From: Helicobacter muridarum | GTDB taxonomy: Bacteria > Campylobacterota > Campylobacteria > Campylobacterales > Helicobacteraceae | Assembly (NCBI RefSeq): GCF_000765805.2 | Contig: NZ_JRPD02000005.1 | Span: 39,743-103,742, forward strand | Length of the DNA stretch: 64,000 bases | Direction: 5' to 3' | Shown: in pieces, positions 27,889 through 36,576 of the stretch | Layout: every line of letters begins with the position of its first letter | Numbering within the stretch: position 1 is the first letter of the stretch | Notes under the pieces: model-generated | Databases searched by the model: none | Seen by the model: the letters and a program-made list of their open reading frames with translations, nothing else | What the model was told of the DNA's origin: nothing | Position numbers and translations under genes: made by a program

Positions 27889-28695
27889 CTAAATATTATG
27901 TTTTATCAAAATTTCTTTCATATTAATTTTACCCATACTACCACTAAATATTGGACAACGAGAAATAGCATTTTCATCAATTTGAATCTTATTGATACAT
28001 TGAAACCCATAATCCATATCAAGCTGCTTTCCTAAAAAAACCCATTCTCCTTTGTGTATGGGACAACGAGAGCTATTGATAAGCTGTGATTGCAGAGATT
28101 GTATTTCATCATCAATAATAGGATTTTCTGGAAAAATTAAATTAGCAACAGGAATATGAGAGAATACGCCATTTTCTTTATGAGAAATAAAACGCAAGAG
28201 ATTGGCAATTTGCATAGGATGTCTACCCATGAGCCACTTGATATAAAGCAGGAATCCATCACCATAATATTCATCATCATAAGATGTAGCGATGAAGTTA
28301 ATAAGCAAATATTTCTTTAACTCTTCTCTCTCAGAAGAATAGATAAAATTAGCCATATAAAAAAATCCTTGATATCTCTGAAATGCCAAATCCAAATCCA
28401 AAATCAAGTCTTTTTTCACATATCTTTTACTAAGAGGCTCAACAACCCACAAAACTCCAAATTTATCAACCAAATCCTTAACTGCTAAATCTTCTAATAC
28501 AGCTATGCCATTAATCCTACAATGTATAAAATCCAAATCCACGCCAAATTCTTGATAACCAAATAACTTAGATGGAATCTTTTCTAACACATTCTTTAAT
28601 GTAGACTTAGGAGGACAATGAAGCTCAACTCGTACATAACCATTTTGAAAATCTATTCTAGAATCAAATGAAAACACATCTAAACATAGTCTCAT
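27889..28695 (-). CDS. Conserved epsilonproteobacterial protein, DUF5644-like
   Basis: 268 aa, no membrane helix. The N-terminal 85 residues alternate strands (CLDVFSFDSR, YVRVELHCPPKSTLKNVLEKIP, GVDLDFIHCRINGIAVLEDL) in a way that recalls a beta-grasp ferredoxin-like fold. I associate this type with DUF5644 from memory. Two short CP motifs near the C-terminus (SRCPIHKGEW and SRCPIFSGSM) are noteworthy as possible metal ligands. Probably co-expressed with the downstream HdrB-like gene (40-bp gap). Confidence 0.45.
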   Translation of the reverse strand: MRLCLDVFSFDSRIDFQNGYVRVELHCPPKSTLKNVLEKIPSKLFGYQEFGVDLDFIHCRINGIAVLEDLAVKDLVDKFGVLWVVEPLSKRYVKKDLILDLDLAFQRYQGFFYMANFIYSSEREELKKYLLINFIATSYDDEYYGDGFLLYIKWLMGRHPMQIANLLRFISHKENGVFSHIPVANLIFPENPIIDDEIQSLQSQLINSSRCPIHKGEWVFLGKQLDMDYGFQCINKIQIDENAISRCPIFSGSMGKINMKEILIKHNI

Positions 28696-28843
28696 AATAT
28701 TCCCTCGTTAGAATTTACAATATAACAAGAATAATATTACCCTTATTTCATGAGTTTTTCAACATGAACACAATTGTTTTGTCAGATTTATGAAGTTTTG
28801 GATATTATCGTAGCATTTTTTTAAAAAACAAAAAGAGAGAACA

Positions 28844-31828
28844 GTGAGCAATAAATTATTAACATTTATATCACAAGACAAACTTTTTTGTAAATGGCAC
28901 ATACTGCAAGAAAAAGCTAAAGAAACAAAAGAAGATATACATGATTTTCTAAAATCACTTAGAATTCTACACAAAAACAACATATCTACACAAACCTATC
29001 AAATACAATTCTTTGGAAATGTTCAAGGTGTTGGATTTAGACCATTTGTGTTTGGACTAGCAAACGAATTAAGGCTTAGTGGGTTTGTTAGAAATATGCA
29101 AGATTGCACAGAAATCATACTTACAAACAATGACACAAATCCAAATAATAATTACTATGAAAAAATAGAAATATTGCTTTTTTCCATACTAACTGCATGC
29201 AAAAAAGAAGAAATAGCCAGTATAAAAAAAGCTAAGCCTAACAAAGAAGAAATATTAACTCTAAAAACAACATATGAAAATATAAGCAGTAAGCTATTTA
29301 AGCCATCTTTAGCATACATTAACTCCTTTTACATTACATGCCATATAGAGCAAAGAGATATAAAAGGCTTTCACATCATAGAATCAAAAATAGCTACAAA
29401 ATCACAAACAATAAACATTAGCCTACCATTAGACATGGGAATTTGCAAAGATTGTCTTAAAGACATGAACAACAAGGATTCTAGATTCTACTCATATGAA
29501 TTTACATCATGTATTAATTGCGGAGCAAGATATAGCATAATAGAATCTTTGCCATACGATAGAAAAAACACATCTATGAAACAATTTACTTTGTGCAATG
29601 ATTGCAAAATAGATTATAACAGCCCAAATAATAAAAGATTTCATACAGAGCCAATAAGCTGCAATAAATGTGCTATATTAACTCGATGCTACGAAATAAA
29701 TGAATGCACAAAAAGCTTCAACAAAAGCCCTATCATACAAGAGAAAAATTCAGCCAACAAACAAAACATAAGTATAAAGAATCAAAATAGCAAAAATCAA
29801 ACATATGAGGAGCAAGGCTATGGAGAACAAGCATTCATATCGCTAGCAAAATCACTACAAAATAATCAAATCGGACTATACAAGGGGCTTGGTGGATTTG
29901 CATTTTTAGCTAATGCCAATAGCATAGAATCATTAAATATCTTGCGAAGTATAAAAGCACGTCCACATAAGCCGTTTGTGATAATGGCAAATACGCATAG
30001 GCTATATAATCTTGCAATACTTAACAATGAAGCCAAAAGTGCACTTCAAAGCTTAGAATCTCCGATTATCATTGCGCTAAAAAGTGAATCATACGACTTA
30101 CCAAATGAGGTAAGTAATCTTGCTACAATTGGAATTATGCGCCCATATACACCAGCACTTTTATCACTTTTTAGCTATCTTCCAAAGGACTTTGTATTAA
30201 TCTATACCTCTGCAAATAAAAAAGGAGACATGATAGCAACAGATATTAAAGAATTGGATATAGCATTTATATTATCACAAATAAAACAAGCTCATAGTCC
30301 AAACCAAAGTATGATAGATAAAAAATACATAGCAAAAATAAAACAATCTAGCCTTGTAGTGTTTGAATATAATAGGGATATAATACATAGAGTCGATGAT
30401 AGCATTTTTATGGGGATTGATATAGCAAAACCAGATTTTGCTATAGACATAAAGAATGATGAGCCTAGCAAAAATCCTAAAAATTCTTACTTAGCAAACA
30501 TAAAAAAGACAAAAGATTCTAAAAGCTCTAATTCTAACTACACGCAAAGCCAAGAGCAAGAGCTAAGCAAAATTAGCCCGCAAACAAATAAATCCATATT
30601 AAGAGGAGCGAAAAAACTACGAAGCCTGCGTCTTGCAAGAGGATTTGCGCCCCTACATATAATACAAGATGAACTTAGAATAAAAAAGCTAAGTGTTGGA
30701 TTTGGAGCTATGCAAAAATCTAGCATAGCATTTGGAATGAATGATTCAATAATAATTAGCCCTTATCTTGGAGATCTGTTTAGTGCAAGCAATTGTGCAA
30801 ATTTCAAAGAAAATTTTTCTTTTTTTGAATCCATCTACGGCACACCAGAGATTTTTATCACCGATAAGCATCATCAATATGCTAGCACAAAGATAGCCAA
30901 TTCCATAGCAGATATGTGCCGTCTTAAAGGCAACACTATACAAGTTGAAAGCATTTATCATCATCATGCACATTTTAATGCATTGCTACTAGAAGCAAGA
31001 CAAAAAGAAGGAATAGGAGCAATCTTTGATGGTAGTGGGCTAGGAGATGACAATAGTATTTGGGGTGGTGAATTTTTACAAGGAAATCTGAAAAGTGTTG
31101 AACGTAAACTGTTTTTCAAACCATTTAGAATCCTAGGCGGAGAAGGGAATATAAAAGACTGCAAGAAACTAACACTTAGTTATTGCTTAGAAAATGGACT
31201 AGACATAATTACGCAATATTTACAGGAAAACATGCCAAAAATAGAGTTTGATATGTTGCAAGCTATATTCAATAATAAACTAAATTCTACATATACTAGC
31301 TCTGTGGGTAGACTATTTGATATTGCCGGATTTTTTTGCGGACTAGATTCCATTAGCTATGAAGGGCAAAGTGGAGAGCTAATAGCATCTTTGGCTATTA
31401 ATGTGCAAGAATTATCAGAATGTAGAGAATCTCCCTACAAGCTATCCACAAAATATAATGACATAGAACACAAGGCATATTTACTAAAATATATTAATTT
31501 CTCACCCTATTCCTATGAAATCACACAACAAGGTATTGATATATCAGCTTGTTTTTGTGAAATGTTTGAAGATTCCTTGCGGCATATAGATAAAAGCATT
31601 ATTGCATTAAGATTTATTGATACATTAAGCTTTTGTATAAAAGATTCTTTAATGAAGCTAGGAGGAGACTATGTTTTATTTGGAGGGGGTGTATTTGCAA
31701 ACTTTGTGCTATGCGCTAGGATTAAACAGCTCTTAGATTCTATTGGCATTAATAGCTTTTTTCCTAGATTACCATGCAACGATTATAGCATTAGCATTGG
31801 GCAAATAGGCTTTGCCTCACAGATATAA
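28844..31828 (+). CDS. hypF: [NiFe] hydrogenase maturation carbamoyltransferase HypF
   Basis: Makes the thiocarbamate used by HypE to build the CN ligands of NiFe hydrogenase. Domain order: acylphosphatase-like (about 51-150, FFGNVQGVGFRPFVFG), two zinc fingers (CKDCLKDM...CINC...CNDC...CNKC, about 203-280), a YrdC-like domain (about 330-500, ARPHKPFVIMA) and a Kae1-like C-terminal domain (VESIYHHHAHFNALL, AIFDGSGLGDDNSIWGGE, FGGGVFANFVLC). At 994 aa it is about 240 longer than E. coli HypF, with polar N/S/K-rich inserts near 290-325 and 545-585 and an extra 45-residue N-terminus. The start is GTG; no in-frame ATG lies before the acylphosphatase domain. Confidence 0.95.
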   Translation: MSNKLLTFISQDKLFCKWHILQEKAKETKEDIHDFLKSLRILHKNNISTQTYQIQFFGNVQGVGFRPFVFGLANELRLSGFVRNMQDCTEIILTNNDTNPNNNYYEKIEILLFSILTACKKEEIASIKKAKPNKEEILTLKTTYENISSKLFKPSLAYINSFYITCHIEQRDIKGFHIIESKIATKSQTINISLPLDMGICKDCLKDMNNKDSRFYSYEFTSCINCGARYSIIESLPYDRKNTSMKQFTLCNDCKIDYNSPNNKRFHTEPISCNKCAILTRCYEINECTKSFNKSPIIQEKNSANKQNISIKNQNSKNQTYEEQGYGEQAFISLAKSLQNNQIGLYKGLGGFAFLANANSIESLNILRSIKARPHKPFVIMANTHRLYNLAILNNEAKSALQSLESPIIIALKSESYDLPNEVSNLATIGIMRPYTPALLSLFSYLPKDFVLIYTSANKKGDMIATDIKELDIAFILSQIKQAHSPNQSMIDKKYIAKIKQSSLVVFEYNRDIIHRVDDSIFMGIDIAKPDFAIDIKNDEPSKNPKNSYLANIKKTKDSKSSNSNYTQSQEQELSKISPQTNKSILRGAKKLRSLRLARGFAPLHIIQDELRIKKLSVGFGAMQKSSIAFGMNDSIIISPYLGDLFSASNCANFKENFSFFESIYGTPEIFITDKHHQYASTKIANSIADMCRLKGNTIQVESIYHHHAHFNALLLEARQKEGIGAIFDGSGLGDDNSIWGGEFLQGNLKSVERKLFFKPFRILGGEGNIKDCKKLTLSYCLENGLDIITQYLQENMPKIEFDMLQAIFNNKLNSTYTSSVGRLFDIAGFFCGLDSISYEGQSGELIASLAINVQELSECRESPYKLSTKYNDIEHKAYLLKYINFSPYSYEITQQGIDISACFCEMFEDSLRHIDKSIIALRFIDTLSFCIKDSLMKLGGDYVLFGGGVFANFVLCARIKQLLDSIGINSFFPRLPCNDYSISIGQIGFASQI

Positions 31829-32111
31829 TCTTTGCTAGACAGCTAAAAGGCTATAAACTTTGTCTAAATCTTGAAATGAAAATTTAGTTTAGCTTATGCT
31901 TTAGATTATTCATACTGCAAATCTTAAAATAACAAAATAGAATATTAGATTTGCAATTACTTACATTGCGGCATTATAACCTTGCAAAAAATGTCACATA
32001 TCTAAAACATCATAGCCACAAAAGACATATACTTGTATTACAACTAGGCTTGAAAATCAAAACACCAAGAAATGTTTACACTGATAAAAATCGCTATTAA
32101 TTTTAATATAA

Positions 32112-32117
32112 TATAAT
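32112..32117 (+). promoter_or_regulatory. Putative -10 box TATAAT for hugZ
   Basis: Perfect TATAAT whose last bases overlap an upstream in-frame ATG (32116). Transcription from it would begin near 32124, which excludes that ATG and supports translation from 32146, preceded by AAGGAGA (32134-32140). Confidence 0.5.
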
Positions 32118-32145
32118 GAAGAAATTTTATTTTAAGGAGACTCTA

Positions 32146-32898
32146 ATGAGTGTTGAGAGCATTAAAGAACATATGAATAGCCACCATATAGAAGAGCTAA
32201 AGGGATTAGTAAAGTTATATGGAGGATTTGATGCTAATCAAGTAAATTTAATTAATGTTAATTCAACAGGACTAACAATACAAGCAGATAGTAAGGAAAT
32301 ATTTGCTCCTTTCCCGACAAAAACAGAAGAAAAAGACTATAAAAACGCAATAATTGCTTTATGTAGTGCTATTAGCAAAAAACCAGATAACATTAAGCAA
32401 GAGATTGCAGAATTTATAGAATCTTTTAACACAATTTTGCTTTCTACTATATCACCAAGCAATTTCCCAAACATCAGTTATTCACCATTGCTACGTTATG
32501 ATAACAACTATTTCATATATATCAGCGAAATAGCTGAACATTACACAAATCTAAAAAACAACCCAAAACTTCAGGTTATGTTTATAGAAGATGAGGCAAA
32601 AACTAAAACTATATTAGCTAGAAAAAGGCTAATCTATGATACACAAGCAGAATTTATGCCAAGAGATTCTTTCTTTGACAAGGTATATGACGCGTTTGAA
32701 CAAAGAATGGGTGGTAAAAGCGGAGGTATAGGCACAGTGCGAGAAATGAATGATTTTCATTTAGTCAAACTAAGCTTCAAAAATGGTCGCTATGTCAAGG
32801 GGTTTGGTCAGGCTTATAAAATTGCTGAAGATGGAGAGGTATCTCATATGGGTGGAGGCAAGGGAGGCATGCCTCACGCTATGCCACATAAGAAATAA
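32146..32898 (+). CDS. hugZ: Heme oxygenase HugZ
   Basis: FMN-binding split-barrel heme oxygenase that degrades heme to release iron. The start at 32146 (MSVESIKEH) has a strong SD; an earlier ATG at 32116 lies in the promoter. Landmarks: N-terminal IKEHMNSHHIEELKGLVKLYGG, split-barrel segment FNTILLSTISPSNFPNISYSPLLRYDNNYFIYISEIAEHYTNLKNNPKLQVMFI in order, and a Gly/Met/His-rich C-terminus (GMPHAMPHKK) where the H. pylori protein supplies a heme-ligating His. 250 aa matches HP0318. Iron (Fur) control is likely from family knowledge, but I saw no clear Fur box. Confidence 0.9.
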   Translation: MSVESIKEHMNSHHIEELKGLVKLYGGFDANQVNLINVNSTGLTIQADSKEIFAPFPTKTEEKDYKNAIIALCSAISKKPDNIKQEIAEFIESFNTILLSTISPSNFPNISYSPLLRYDNNYFIYISEIAEHYTNLKNNPKLQVMFIEDEAKTKTILARKRLIYDTQAEFMPRDSFFDKVYDAFEQRMGGKSGGIGTVREMNDFHLVKLSFKNGRYVKGFGQAYKIAEDGEVSHMGGGKGGMPHAMPHKK

Positions 32899-33120
32899 TT
32901 GCTATTCTAATCTTGAAATTTAGATGCTTATTATTATTGCTAGCCTGTTGCAAGAACTGTAATAAGCTAACAATAATTAATTAGATATTTCATATTAGCT
33001 AACTTTATTCCAATTAGCTGGAATCTAAATGCTCATCATTAACTAGGCATAATGATAAATTCGCAATATAAGGCTAGCAAAATCCAAAGATTTCAATGCT
33101 ATCATAATAAGGGCAAAAGC

Positions 33121-33816
33121 ATGAGAATCATAGCAATCACACAAAGATTATTAGCACATACAGAATATTATGAAATAAGAGAAACATTAAGCACACAGTG
33201 GGGTGAACTATTCCAATCAGGGCGCACGCTAAATGGGTTTATCCCTATGCCGCTTAGTTATACTATAGGCTTTCATCACTATATTGATATGCTTAAAAAT
33301 TCATTAGCAGGAGTAATTCTTAGCGGAGGAAATGACTTATCTTGTTGTTTAGATTCCGATATTAGAAATTCACAACAAGGCAAGCTCTCTATTATGCGTG
33401 ATGACTATGAAGCGGAACTTATTGAAATATGTATGAAATCTAATATTCCTTTGCTTGGAATCTGTCGCGGCGCACAGATGATAGCGTGGCATTTTGGTAG
33501 TGAAATTACAAAATGCAATAATCATGTGGGAACACATAAGATTAAATATACCAAAAATATAAGCCCTATGCAAAAACTAGCAGAATCTAATACCAAATTA
33601 AAGCTACATAATACATGTAACTCCTTTCATAATTATTGCATTAGCAAACTCTCTAACAGTCTCCTGCCGCTAGCAATATGTGAAGATAATAGTATAGAGG
33701 CTTTTAGGCATGAAAAAAATGCTATATATGGGATAATGTGGCATATCGAGAGAAAAGATGGCTTAGAAAATAACATAATTTTGCAACAATGGCTAAATAA
33801 TATTAGAGATAAATAG
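33121..33816 (+). CDS. Class-I glutamine-amidotransferase/gamma-glutamyl hydrolase family protein (Cj1417-like)
   Basis: Class-I GATase fold with nucleophile Cys115 in LLGICRGAQM, the preceding ILSGGND oxyanion segment (67-72) and a terminal MWHIER bearing the His and Glu of the triad (usually QWHPE). 231 aa from ATG 33121 (AAGGG upstream); an earlier frame opening at 33052 lacks a good SD. The N-terminus (ITQRLLAH..YYEIRETLSTQW) reminds me of Campylobacter Cj1417, the gamma-glutamyl-CDP-amidate hydrolase of methyl-phosphoramidate synthesis, rather than of PuuD. That assignment is from memory. No partner enzymes of that pathway are adjacent. Confidence 0.65.
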   Translation: MRIIAITQRLLAHTEYYEIRETLSTQWGELFQSGRTLNGFIPMPLSYTIGFHHYIDMLKNSLAGVILSGGNDLSCCLDSDIRNSQQGKLSIMRDDYEAELIEICMKSNIPLLGICRGAQMIAWHFGSEITKCNNHVGTHKIKYTKNISPMQKLAESNTKLKLHNTCNSFHNYCISKLSNSLLPLAICEDNSIEAFRHEKNAIYGIMWHIERKDGLENNIILQQWLNNIRDK

Positions 33817-33891
33817 CTAGACTGTGAATCTGCATGTCTAAAATATAGTCTTTAATGCAATGAAAAGTATGATATATTCATTAACTTTTTG

Positions 33892-33908
33892 TTTTTTTTT
33901 TTTTTTTT
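33892..33908. repeat. T17 homopolymer upstream of a lipoprotein gene
   Basis: Seventeen consecutive T, 49 bp before the lipoprotein ATG (33958). Tracts this long are slippage-prone. Its position upstream of a surface lipoprotein suggests transcriptional phase variation comparable in principle to poly-T controlled adhesin promoters in H. pylori. Confidence 0.75.
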
Positions 33909-33957
33909 GATACAACCAGATTACTTGTTTAATGTAATTTTATTATTAGGAGAATTT

Positions 33958-34284
33958 ATGAAACCATGGTTAGTTTCGTTATCTAGTTGTCTTACCTTAG
34001 TGCTTACACTCACTGGTTGCTCTGAAGTTGTAGCTTCAAAAGTGGATGAAAATGTGAAAGTTACTGTGCAGTTTAGCGGAAGTGATTTTATCATAGGTGA
34101 TGTAGTAACTTCAGAGATGCCATACTCTGAACAACCGGGCTTACAGACATTGCTATTAAATAAGGCTATTAAAGAGCATCAATGTGATACTATACTACTT
34201 CCTCGCTATGAGATAATAAACAAAACGTTTGGTAAAAATATTATTAAAATTACAGGTAGAGCTGCTAAGTTTAAAACGCAATAG
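33958..34284 (+). CDS. Small predicted lipoprotein
   Basis: 108 aa. The start at 33958 follows AGGAGA with 5-nt spacing; the longer frame opening at 33889 reads through the poly-T tract and is not a real N-terminus. Signal peptide with lipobox LTLTGC (Cys20). The mature part has SGSDFIIGDVVTSEMPY, a CDTILLPRYEI strand and a terminal ITGRAAKFK. I cannot name the family; the pattern resembles small beta-rich surface lipoproteins. A decayed second copy lies at 35800-36000 beyond the FkbM gene. Confidence 0.7.
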   Translation: MKPWLVSLSSCLTLVLTLTGCSEVVASKVDENVKVTVQFSGSDFIIGDVVTSEMPYSEQPGLQTLLLNKAIKEHQCDTILLPRYEIINKTFGKNIIKITGRAAKFKTQ

Positions 34285-34394
34285 CCTATCTTTAGTATTT
34301 CATAACCACATAAAAAATAATCATTAAATATGAACTTTTGTATAGATACATTTATACAATAGACACTCGCCATATAGTTTGTTTTCATGTGTTG

Positions 34395-34421
34395 TTAATG
34401 TATAATCCTAGTTAAGAATCT
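34395..34421 (+). repeat. Promoter-like block duplicated at 36061-36087 (copy 1)
   Basis: Identical to the 36061-36087 segment at 24 of 27 positions, including TTAATGTATAAT. Together with the lipoprotein/pseudogene pair this marks a tandem duplication of about 1.7-kb period. Copy 1 appears orphaned. Confidence 0.65.
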
Positions 34422-34667
34422 AAGAATATACTATATACAGACTAAGACAAACTAAATCTATTATTAAATCACAATCCGCAAGACTTAAATATTATTCGTT
34501 TATAAATGAAATTGAAAAATATATATAGCATTATTGATAAAATGTTCTATCATATTAGTAAAGTACAAATACATAATAGTTGAGCTATAGATTGGCTGAC
34601 TAAATTAATATTCACCATCATGCAATAATCTAGGATTAATGTAACTAAAATACAAATAAAATCATGA

Positions 34668-34673
34668 TACAAT
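34668..34673 (+). promoter_or_regulatory. Putative -10 box TACAAT for the fkbM-like gene
   Basis: TACAAT 24 bp upstream of ATG 34698, with SD AAGGAG at 34686-34691. Confidence 0.4.
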
Positions 34674-34697
34674 TTTTGCTTTATCAAGGAGCATGCT

Positions 34698-35426
34698 ATG
34701 AAGCTAAAAGAACATATTAAAAGAATATACTACTACTTTTTTCCTACATTAGAATATAGTTTTAACAAATGGCTATTAGAAAAAGATAGAGAAAGCTATT
34801 CTCAAGATAAACAAGATCTATTTGTGCAATTTTTTTATAAAGACGAAAAGGGACCGCTATTTTTTGTAGATATTGGTGCAAATGACGGCATAACCTTTAG
34901 CAATACATACCTATTAGAGAATGACTCTAGCAAAAAATGGGGGGGGGGGGTGCTCATAGAAGCCGATTCTAACATCTACCCAAAACTCCTTGAAAACAGA
35001 CCAAATCCAAATATTAAAAAATATAATGTAGCCCTATGTAATACAGATGGAGAAGTCTCTTTTATGCAAATTATAGGACCACAAATGCTAAGCGGTATAG
35101 TAAGTGAATATGATAAAAGACATCTAGAGCGCATAGATAGAGAAGTAGCCGAGTGTGGAGGCAGCTATCAAATTATAAAAATGCAAGGGGCGCGTTTTAG
35201 CACTATTATGAAAGAGCAGCAAAAGAAAATTGACTATATAAGTATTGATGTGGAGGGTGGTGAGATGAAAATATTAGAAAGCATTGATTTTGATAGTTAT
35301 GACATTAGACTTATAGGCATAGAGAATAACTATAATACAGATGATATTTATAATTTTTTAAAGGTTAGAGGATATAAAAAAATTCTAAAACTTGGTGCTG
35401 ATGATTTTTACATTAAAGAAAATTAA
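34698..35426 (+). CDS. FkbM-family methyltransferase (phase-variable, ON)
   Basis: SAM-dependent O-methyltransferase of the FkbM family, commonly modifying sugars of surface glycans. Landmarks: SQDKQDLFVQFFY, the SAM loop FVDIGANDGITFSNTYLLE, GVLIEADSNIYPKL (acidic motif), KYNVALCN, a variant of the DYISIDVEGGEMKILESIDF motif and ENNY. A G12 tract encodes the segment KKWGGGV just before the acidic SAM motif (codons 81-85). At 12 G the 242-aa frame is complete. The gene stands alone between the intact lipoprotein gene and its decayed copy, consistent with insertion into or alongside a duplication. Confidence 0.85.
   Translation: MKLKEHIKRIYYYFFPTLEYSFNKWLLEKDRESYSQDKQDLFVQFFYKDEKGPLFFVDIGANDGITFSNTYLLENDSSKKWGGGVLIEADSNIYPKLLENRPNPNIKKYNVALCNTDGEVSFMQIIGPQMLSGIVSEYDKRHLERIDREVAECGGSYQIIKMQGARFSTIMKEQQKKIDYISIDVEGGEMKILESIDFDSYDIRLIGIENNYNTDDIYNFLKVRGYKKILKLGADDFYIKEN
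34939..34950. repeat. G12 homopolymer (phase-variation tract)
   Basis: Twelve G inside the fkbM-like coding region. In frame at this length; loss or gain of one G removes the catalytic half of the protein. Confidence 0.92.
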
Positions 35427-35799
35427 TATACATAAATGCAAGTTTAGATTGCAAATTGTATAGATGAATGGTAATAGTTTATGTATATAATCATTAACAT
35501 CATAAATATTTTATCTTTATTCAATTATAACACTAAGACAATAGCCATTAATTAAAGGAGGCTTAAGTATATTTTAAATTACTGTATATCTCCCTACCAA
35601 AGATTTCACAATATTCTTCTAATAATAGCCTCTACAACATCAAAAACAAGATGTATCAAATATACCAGTTTTAAAGAAAATTAAATGAAATCTTTACTTG
35701 TTAATGTAGATAGTTCAATTGCACGCTAATATATTTACTAGTTATTCTAGGATTATAACTTAGAAGGCGCAGAAAGATGTAAGCCATGCTACACATTCT
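35427..35799. other. Non-coding stretch with an orphan Shine-Dalgarno
   Basis: No intact gene. AAAGGAGG at 35554-35561 is a perfect ribosome-binding sequence followed by CTTAAGTATATTTTAA with no ATG, GTG or TTG at usable distance. It may be the remains of the 5' end of the decayed lipoprotein copy or of another lost gene. Confidence 0.4.
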
Positions 35800-36000
35800 A
35801 GTGACAGTGATTTTATTGTCGGTAATGTAGTAACCTCTGAAATGCCCTATTCTCATAACTATGACCTGACATCAAGGCTATTAAAAAGTCCTTGTCTAGC
35901 ATGTGTGATGCTATGCTATTTCATCGCTACGAAGAGATAAAAGACTTAGGTAAAATATTATCAAAGTTACAGGTAGGGCTGCTAAATTTAAAACAAAATA
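35800..36000 (+). pseudogene. Decayed second copy of the small lipoprotein gene
   Basis: Pieces align with the intact gene at 33958-34284: DSDFIVGNVVTSEMPYSH (intact: GSDFIIGDVVTSEMPYSE), then in another frame AIKKSLSSMCDAMLFHRYEEI (intact: AIKEHQCDTILLPRYEI), then DNA matching the 3' end (ACAGGTAGGGCTGCTAAATT). At least two frameshifts; no signal peptide or start codon found. Confidence 0.75.
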
Positions 36001-36060
36001 CATTTAATTATCCATATAAATAGAGGTTATTTTACACTTTATTTTTTACTTATAGTATAA

Positions 36061-36087
36061 TTAATGTATAATTCTAGCTAAAAATCT
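36061..36087 (+). repeat. Promoter-like block duplicated from 34395-34421 (copy 2)
   Basis: Contains TATAAT at 36067-36072, 28 bp upstream of the mreD-like ATG; a second TATAAT lies at 36056-36061. This copy is correctly placed to drive the mreD-like/mrdA pair. Confidence 0.65.
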
Positions 36088-36099
36088 CTCGAGAGCATT

Positions 36100-36573
36100 A
36101 TGCACAAACGAAAGCAAATCAAATCCTTTATTCTTGCATTGCTAGCGGTTGGATTTTATGTATTTTATACTAGCATGAGCGATATATATCCATTACTCCC
36201 ACCATTAATTGGAATACTATTTACGCTATTTAATAAATACTCTAATGATAAGCAATTATATGTACCATTATTAGTGCTACTTTGCTTGGCATTTTATGAA
36301 CTAGATAAATCCTTAATATTTGGCATTATGCCTATTGTGTTTTGCTTCACATATTTTTTTATATCAAGACGCCTAGAATCTATATTAAGTGGAAATTTAT
36401 CTTTCATGGTTCTATACATAGGAATATTATATCTATTATATTGCGGTGGAATTATACTATGCAATATCCTATTTAATATTCCCATGCTTCAATTTTCTTT
36501 TATCTTTATATATTATCTATTAGCAGATTGTATTGGCACTGCTATATATTGCTATTTTGTTTTAAAAGAGTAG
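36100..36573 (+). CDS. Polytopic membrane protein upstream of PBP2, MreD-like by position
   Basis: 157 aa with five or six hydrophobic helices (about 8-25, 28-46, 54-72, 74-90, 104-126, 128-153). Sequence identity to MreD is not obvious, but the size, topology and place immediately before mrdA (stop to start 3 bp) are those of MreD in elongasome operons. Function as an elongation-complex membrane protein is inference from context. Confidence 0.55.
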   Translation: MHKRKQIKSFILALLAVGFYVFYTSMSDIYPLLPPLIGILFTLFNKYSNDKQLYVPLLVLLCLAFYELDKSLIFGIMPIVFCFTYFFISRRLESILSGNLSFMVLYIGILYLLYCGGIILCNILFNIPMLQFSFIFIYYLLADCIGTAIYCYFVLKE

Positions 36574-36576
36574 CAA

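Larger units (their letters stand above)
34285..34697. other. 413-bp gap between lipoprotein and fkbM-like gene
   Basis: No coding region seen. It contains a promoter-like block at 34395-34421 that is repeated upstream of the mreD-like gene, with nothing translated directly after it here, and the likely fkbM promoter at 34668-34673. Confidence 0.5.

Noticed and set aside
33889..33957. N-terminal extension of the lipoprotein through the poly-T tract
   Set aside because: It would encode a Phe run with no ribosome-binding site; the ATG at 33958 has AGGAGA upstream and begins a proper lipoprotein signal peptide.
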